Below, piece by piece: positions 57,640 to 64,000 of a stretch of DNA of 64,000 nucleotides. The notes beneath the pieces were generated by a model that had not been told where the DNA came from, ran no database searches, and saw only the letters and a list, made by a program, of their open reading frames with translations. Made by a program: the position numbers and the translations under genes. The DNA is from Albugo candida (Eukaryota; Oomycota; Peronosporomycetes; Albuginales), in NCBI GenBank assembly GCA_040437565.1, contig JBDOQK010000018.1:458578-522577 (forward strand). The letters run 5' to 3'. How positions within the stretch are numbered: position 1 is the stretch's first letter; every line of letters starts with the position of its first letter.

Positions 57640-59780
57640 CGGACAAGCTTCCCACTCAAAAGGCACTTTGATAATCATACGATAGAGTCAAGAGACGCTC
57701 GACTTGTTTCGTGATTTCTACCTTACCCGATATCATTATATGTTTATTCCAAGAATATGTGCACTCCAATTTCAACTGACTCGATTCAGTCTTTACATAT
57801 TCGTAAAAACTCTTCATATAGAATCGAAAAGTTGCCGGCTTTAGTCTGTTAAGGCTAAACTTAAAACGCCATAATCACGGTGGCTTCTGCTACATTCGTT
57901 GGTTGCGGGTACTCTAAATAATTTTCGATGATATTAGGGATTAAATACGCCTTTAGCTATTGTGAACCATTGGAGGAAGCATACGGGCAGTACACTTGAA
58001 TTCGCCAGATTTTAAATTGTCGAAACGCTAAATCCTAGACAAAGCCTTATATTCTTATTTATTGTAGAGAAGAATGAGTTTATTGACCATGTTGTACCAG
58101 AAAAAGTCTTCCGTTTAGGGCCCGAAAACCGTTTTCACTGCATTAACGATAGATGCATGCTCACCAAGCTTATTTGAGATGGTGCCTCCCATGATACGAT
58201 ATTTGCTAATGGGTTGATTGATTTCCATCACACGAGGTGCTAAGTGACGTATGGTACGTTTTCAATTTTGTTTTCCCATTTCATCTCTTTTCGCGCACTC
58301 GGTCCCGTTCTGNNNNNNNNNNNNNNNNNNNNNNNNNNNNNNNNNNNNNNNNNNNNNNNNNNNNNNNNNNNNNNNNNNNNNNNNNNNNNNNNNNNNNNNN
58401 NNNNNNNNNNNNCTTATTTGAGATGGTGCCTCCCATGATACGATATTTGCTAATGGGTTGATTGATTTCCATCACACGAGGTGCTAAGTGACGTATGGTA
58501 CGTTTTCAATTTTGTTTTCCCATTTCATCTCTTTTCGCGCACTCGGTCCCGTTCTGGACTTATATCAATCGCGTTGGCGTTGGTGTTGGCTTCATTTTTC
58601 ACTCAGATGTGTTGCATATGAAACATACATTATCCTGAAGGCGTTTGACGCAAACACTGCAGTTGATTATTTTAGCTGATTATTATGCTCATATATAGTC
58701 GCATTTATGAACTTGAACTCAGCCTCTACGATCAAAACACTTCCCATATATCGAGCTGCTGACATTACGGTTTTGATTACACTGATTGCTCAACATGCCC
58801 AGTTAGATGATTCAGGTATTGGCGCAGCCCATGGAAGGCATCAGCTAAGCAAGCTCTCAAAGAGTGAGAAGGAACTCTTGCGCTCTAATATAAATGAGAT
58901 TAGTCTGAGCGATCTCTCATTTATCAATTAGGAAATTGATAGGATAACGGGCTAACGTTTTTTCGAGAAGTTAGAGAGAAGTAAGGCATACACAACAAGC
59001 GTAGCGGAGAAGTAAGTGGCAAAATCTCAACTCAGCCGACCGCTTTTCCCCCTCTAGCCCTTTCCGATTGCTTCACTTAACACAGATAGGCACGGACGAC
59101 TCGATGATGTGAACAACAAAATGGTATAATTATTGACGAGTAGACACCTTGTCTCCTTTATATAGTGTCCATTTTGACTTGTTCACTTTATTCGCTCCCG
59201 TATAACTGATGACAAGAATTGCAGAGAAGCCAATTCAACTGGGAAAATTGTAAAGCATCGCTTCTCAATCGATTCTCCTTCATCCGACAAAAAAGAGCTG
59301 AACGCTTGACATACTCGCAAAAGATAGAAAATGGCAACTGTAGCGGAAAATTGTGCCCTTGATACATGCTTACGAAGTCCTGGCATGCATTCCTAAGAAG
59401 CTCTGACATGTCTTCAATGATGTTTCACTGAAAGTAGTAGTAATCTAACCACAATACTGCGTGTGCANNNNNNNNNNNNNNNNNNNNNNNNNNNNNNNNN
59501 NNNNNNNNNNNNNNNNNNNNNNNNNNNNNNNNNNNNNNNNNNNNNNNNNNNNNNNNNNNNNNNNNNNAGCATCGCTTCTCAATCGATTCTCCTTCATCCG
59601 ACAAAAAAGAGCTGAACGCTTGACATACTCGCAAAAGATAGAAAATGGCAACTGTAGCGGAAAATTGTGCCCTTGATACATGCTTACGAAGTCCTGGCAT
59701 GCATTCCTAAGAAGCTCTGACATGTCTTCAATGATGTTTCACTGAAAGTAGTAGTAATCTAACCACAATACTGCGTGTGC
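57640..59780 (+). repeat. Decayed block fragment, direct match to 7.3-9.2 kb
   Basis: Matches include 57,690-57,780 to 7,370-7,460, 58,480-58,560 to 7,940-8,020 and 59,161-59,200 to 8,900-8,940. A 74-codon + frame at 58,707-58,931 (ending RSNINEISLSDLSFIN) is open here but its counterpart near 8,290-8,540 is broken. No family recognised. Confidence 0.5.
58169..58556. repeat. Gap with duplicated flank, 144 bp
   Basis: 58169-58312 equals 58413-58556 around 100 N (58313-58412). Confidence 0.95.
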
Positions 59781-59781
59781 A
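59254..59781. repeat. Gap with duplicated flank, 214 bp
   Basis: 59254-59467 equals 59568-59781 around 100 N (59468-59567). Confidence 0.95.
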
Positions 59782-60638
59782 ATTAGTAATATCCAGTATT
59801 GGTCATATCGGCCACGATTACTGCTTATTGAATTGCTTTTGTCGAACAGAAGAGATTCTCACCTACTTATGTATATATAGCATCAGTAGCGGATACATCA
59901 TCGCTCCAGGGATGCGAATAGTTCAATCAGGCTGTTGGCACTCGCATCAACAAGCTAGCTTTCCTTTTCGACGTAAATATTTGTAATCAATATCGACGCT
60001 TTGGCATGGGGCCAATCATGATCATTATACAGCGGTAAGCGAAGAAGCGTGAAGCTAGTATATGATGCTTCATAGCGGTCGTAAGCAAGTATGCGACCGC
60101 AAAACTTATTAAAGACTGTAGTACGGTCGTAGATGCCTTGATAGTACATGGCGCCAAGACGGATTCACGATGTAGCAAAAATAAGTGGACGATAGATCAT
60201 CTAAAACTTACCTGTGGAGGACGACAGATCTTTGATCTTCAACTAACGAAAGAAACCCTTCAATACTTAGATTGAGAGCAAAACATCAACGCATTCGGCT
60301 GAATCATTTTTCTTTGACCACACCCTAGGAGACATCTATGCTGTGACGAGAAACCTATGAACATCGTATATCCGAACGTATCATTATGACCTTGTCAAGA
60401 ATTAGTTTGATGCATGCCGCCAAGACACTGGTCAAGTACGTCTACTTCTAGACGAAGATGACGAACATGGCACGTTTGGTGGCTACATCAACAATTGGTA
60501 TGAGCTCCTAGATCCTCGTCTGGACACCGTTAGAGCGTCGCATGTGATAATCATGAGATGCACTCTATTAAGAAAAGGATCTCAGAAGGGAACTACTCCA
60601 GCTATGCGATGCACCTATTTTCAACACCGCTTGCTATC
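59782..60638. other. No recognisable gene
   Basis: About 860 bp before a Copia LTR. Only short frames on both strands; nothing supported. Confidence 0.5.
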
Positions 60639-62306
60639 TGTTGATGATAAAGCTCCTGCGTACACTTGAAATATCGACTAAGCACATGTCTAGGCTTTAA
60701 GGCGAATAATACTTTTCATTATTATCACCCCTACAAAGAATTCTCCCTCTACAAGATACTAACAATTACAACAGGCTATGAGCCCAAATATGGCGGATGA
60801 AAATGATGTGCTTAACGAAGAAAACTACTTCGTATGAGCATTTAACGCACGTATATGAGGCTCGCCAAGAAGGGCCTGCTTGAACACATCGACGCGCCGA
60901 AGGCGCCGAGTGGAGGAGACGCAAGCGTGTCACAATGGAAAGTCAATGACATGAAGGCCTTCGCAAAGGTTTGTACTATGCTAAACCCAAACTTCCAGTC
61001 CATGGTCCGGAACGCAGGAACGACAGCAGAAGCATGGTAGATCCTGAAGAGCTTCTTATTCCGTAGAGGCATTCACAATCGGGTACAGATGTGTCGGCAG
61101 CTCCACGAGTTCAGAATGCAGGAGGGAGAAAATGTGATGGAGCATTTTCTCAAGTTTGATGGGTTGTGCATGATAATGCAAGCCATCGGTGATGAAATTT
61201 TGCACCATGAGCTGCTCGGGATTTTGCTTGGAAGTTTGTCGAATGAATACGACCACATCATAAAGATCGTAGAAAACATACAAGACATCGACCTGTTTCG
61301 AGCCAAGGAGATGCTTCGTCGTGAATACGAAGGCATTGCTCGAAAGGAAAAAAGTGAACTCGCTTTGAAGGCAAAAAGAAACTTTAAGAGCAGTAGTGAT
61401 CGGTCGAAGGAATCAAGAAACAAGTTCTCGGGAAAATTCTTTGTTTGCAACAAGTATGGACACAAGAAACAAGATTGCTGGAAGAACCTAGACAAGAAGA
61501 AGAAGAATACCGAACAGGCGTTTACAGTTGGTGAAGATGGTTCGGATGGTTGGTTACCCGGCAGTGGTGCGAGTAGTCACATGTGCGCATTTCGAAATGA
61601 GTTTGTGGAGATTCGCTCTTTGGACAAGTCGGTTAGAATTTCAGCTGCGAATGGAGAGTCAGTGACTGCTGATGGAATTGGAACAATCCGTGTTGTGCTT
61701 CAGAACAAGAAGCCAATTCTTATTGAAGATTTCTTATGCGTACCAAAGCTGGATCGTACACTCCTTTCAATTACTGCATTGTCTACAAAAAGTTTGCATG
61801 TGACCTTCAGCAACAAGACATGTATGATGAAGAGGGGTGACTCAAGTGGCCCAAAAGGGAAAGTTGTTTGTGCTGGAATGCGATACTTTGGAATCAGCAA
61901 GCATGAGTGAAGAGGTCGGAAATGGAGCTCAACCAATAATTCAAAATATATGACATGCACGATTGGGACATTTACCGATCAAGGCCACAAGAACCTTCAA
62001 AAAGTCGGTCGAGGGATTCAAGATAAAAGGTCCGCCCTCTGTCGATGATGAAAACGATGATATCTGTGAAAAATTGTTGACTGGGAAGTCGACGGTCAAA
62101 CTGTTTCCGAAAGCAAGCTACGGTGAATTAAAGACCACATCACTGCTTCAGATAGTTCACAGTGATGTAATGAGTCCAATGGAGACCAAGCCACAGGGTG
62201 GAGCAAGAGTGGTAACGTTTATGGATGACTATTCGCGATATGTGGTCGTTTATTTCATAGTACACAAGTCAGATGTGCTGGAAAATTTATTGAGTACAAG
62301 TCGATG
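60639..62306 (+). mobile_element. Copia-type LTR retrotransposon, 5' part (fossil)
   Basis: A 135-bp 5' LTR (60639-60773, TGTTG...CAACA) is followed at once by GGCTATGAGCCC, which resembles the internal initiator-tRNA primer site known from Drosophila copia. Then come gag (NPNFQSMVRNAG, LLGSLSNEYDHI), a zinc knuckle of CNKYGHKKQDCW type, a protease region (GSGASSHM), a pre-integrase region and the start of the integrase (HSDVMSPM, FMDDYSRY). It ends at an assembly gap; RT, RNase H and 3' LTR are not seen attached. Broken, with a few breaks in gag, and not recent. Confidence 0.85.
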
Positions 62307-62406
62307 NNNNNNNNNNNNNNNNNNNNNNNNNNNNNNNNNNNNNNNNNNNNNNNNNNNNNNNNNNNNNNNNNNNNNNNNNNNNNNNNNNNNNNNNNNNNNN
62401 NNNNNN
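62307..62406. other. Assembly gap without flanking duplication
   Basis: 100 N between the Copia integrase region and a LINE fragment on the other strand. Confidence 0.8.
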
Positions 62407-62745
62407 CCGAAGACATCGAGGTAGTATTTTGTTTCAAGAGTATCAAAATCTCGATAAAAAATACTTTTCCCCAAGGGTCCTCACCGGCAGACACTCCAAA
62501 TGCTGGCAGGCATCCTCCGTGATGACCATCACCATGATGTCGCCCCCTGGCATTTTGGACACTTGAGCGATTGACCGGCTCTCAAGTAAACTTCCAAAGA
62601 CCGAATTACCGTGGTCTCGCATAAGTGAGGTCAGAATTTTCTCATTTGGAGTACGGGTCAAAGACTGGCCCGTTTCCAAGACCATGGGGAAGGAAGTTGT
62701 TTTGTGCGAAATTGGTGGGCTACGTAGTAGCCGGTGAATTGAGAA
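62407..62745 (-). mobile_element. L1-like LINE, 5' part
   Basis: The minus strand begins CACTTCTCAATTCACCGGCT and has an open frame of about 100 codons (SFPMVLETGQSLTRTPNEKI ... EDACQHLECLPVRTLGEKYF). Its first 65 bp match the LINE start at 56,541. It is inserted directly in a Copia gag fossil, with no SINE at this junction. The ORF function is not recognised; ORF1 is likely by position. Confidence 0.4.
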
Positions 62746-63520
62746 GTGACTGATCATATTCATCCGATAGACGTCCCAGAAATATTACCAACTTTTCGTC
62801 CTCATTTATACCATCACCCAATGCCTCCATTAGATAGGCATTAATCATTAAAGTTTAAAAAATGGTGCATTATATTTCCATTTTTGACAAGCTTAAACTG
62901 GTGTATTCCTTTCTCTTTTGTACACGATTATGGATATTTCTTCTCAGATGAAAGCTTTGCAGTACTTCCACACTTCGGAGGCTGTACGAGCATTCCTGAT
63001 CAATGATTGAAAACTTATACCGATTGACATCGATATTATNNNNNNNNNNNNNNNNNNNNNNNNNNNNNNNNNNNNNNNNNNNNNNNNNNNNNNNNNNNNN
63101 NNNNNNNNNNNNNNNNNNNNNNNNNNNNNNNNNNNNNNNAAGTTTAAAAAATGGTGCATTATATTTCCATTTTTGACAAGCTTAAACTGGTGTATTCCTT
63201 TCTCTTTTGTACACGATTATGGATATTTCTTCTCAGATGAAAGCTTTGCAGTACTTCCACAATTCGGAGGCTGTACGAGCATTCCTGATCAATGATTGAA
63301 AACTTATACCGATTGACATCGATATTATGGCGAATGCCTTCAAGTCATTGACTCTCCATGTTTCAGGGACTTGATTTTCAGCAATTGTTACTTTAGTTGC
63401 GTCAATGTGGTCCAACAGACCTTTCTTCATCAGCTTGAGACGAGTATTAAATTCCCAAACGAAATAGTTATTTTCATTGAGTATCGCTGTTGGATTGTTC
63501 ATTATTTGAAGACTGGAGTG
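62746..63520 (-). mobile_element. Copia-type gag fossil, second copy
   Basis: The minus strand from about 63,514 carries a primer-site-like GGTTATGAGCCC, then a gag start (ILNENNYFVWEFNTRLKLMK, KGLLDHIDATK, SFQSLIRNARTASELWKYC) related to the copy at 60.8 kb. It contains a false assembly duplication and is cut by the LINE at 62,745. Broken, several breaks. The preceding 63,520-63,620 may be its LTR but the boundary is unclear. Confidence 0.75.
62851..63328. repeat. Gap with duplicated flank, 189 bp
   Basis: 62851-63039 matches 63140-63328 around 100 N (63040-63139) with about one mismatch, showing the overlap was not collapsed, perhaps from two alleles. Confidence 0.9.
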
Positions 63521-64000
63521 AACGTGGGCTCATAACCTGTTGTTGTTCTAGTTGAAAAAATGGGAAGTGAATATATTAGGGTCCTTAGTTTTTGTTACCA
63601 TTCTAAGCCCTAGCCTTTACGCATCGTCTTATAAGCTCCCCTGTATCAATCTTGATTGGCGGAATATGATGCACTATCATTACATTGTTTCTTGACCTCG
63701 AATATCAGCATGCGATAGGCGGAACCCTTTTACGATCCTATGATTGGCTGGTGCCATTGCCACACTATTTGAAATCAAGCGTACTAGCTATATCGATGCC
63801 GAAAATAAGCAAACAAAGATGAGCTAGTACGTTAAGAAGTTGTGCAATACGAAGAAGCTCTAAATTTGTCCCACATTACGAACGGACGAATTCTTAGATA
63901 ATACCAATTTCCAATCAAAAAGAAAGTCCAGCTCGTCTGGTAATTTAGTCATATAACGCGAGTATTTTGTCACGATGGCTTCAGCTTTCCAATTCTAAAC
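63521..64000. other. No recognisable gene
   Basis: Terminal 480 bp. Possibly LTR-derived at first; otherwise no supported feature. Confidence 0.4.

Noticed and set aside
1-64000. CRISPR array, operons or bacterial content
   Set aside because: Introns, nuclear protein families and eukaryotic transposons exclude a prokaryote; no spaced short repeats were seen.

Overview
The window looks like a chromosome segment of an oomycete, most likely a biotrophic white-rust (Albugo-like) species; the genus is an inference. The evidence is: GT-AG introns of only 52-61 bp, a near-perfect oomycete Inr/flanking core promoter (CCATTCGCCATTTTTG) 45 bp upstream of one start codon, moderate AT richness, a FYVE-type zinc-finger remnant, a flagellar protein (CFAP43) implying motile zoospores, and Copia-type, L1-like and tRNA-SINE debris.

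Layout. (1) 1-21.9 kb: a tandem array of a three-exon gene for an acid-sphingomyelinase/Ppn1-type metallophosphoesterase with a C-terminal membrane anchor (copies A 454-2201, B 12135-14161, C 20262-21865). Each copy is preceded by degenerate ~120-bp direct repeats carrying heat-shock-element-like GAAnnTTCnnGAA cores. A and B are each followed by several kb of decayed sequence that is shared between blocks and includes a dead FYVE gene. (2) 21.9-43.1 kb: a single-copy island with a 2OG-Fe(II) oxygenase (-), a small unrecognised gene (+), a mitochondrial stomatin-like protein (+), the ribosome-biogenesis factor UTP20 (-) and, 111 bp away and divergent, the ciliary protein CFAP43 (+). A small multi-exon gene (-) may follow. 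(3) 44.6-55.2 kb: inverted copies of the left arm, with a fourth phosphoesterase gene (copy D, -, two frameshifts), so the island sits between opposing copies of one segmental duplication. (4) 53-63.5 kb: a transposable-element nest (DNA transposon remnant, L1-like LINE pieces, tRNA-derived SINE, broken Copia copies) wrapped around another decayed block fragment in direct orientation.

Assembly quality decides how genes must be read here. There are 21 runs of exactly 100 N. At 16 of them the sequence before the gap is repeated after it (13-477 bp), so these are unmerged contig overlaps rather than missing sequence. Removing one repeat copy plus the Ns gives continuous genes: UTP20 becomes 2,980 codons with a single 53-bp intron, CFAP43 becomes about 1,993 codons without introns, and phosphoesterase B becomes 538 codons.

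Functionally the island genes are housekeeping genes and unrelated to one another. The flanking phosphoesterase family looks like a lineage-expanded, possibly stress-induced membrane enzyme group and is the most interesting content. All four copies depart from the usual GNH motif, and the shared promoter repeats suggest common regulation.
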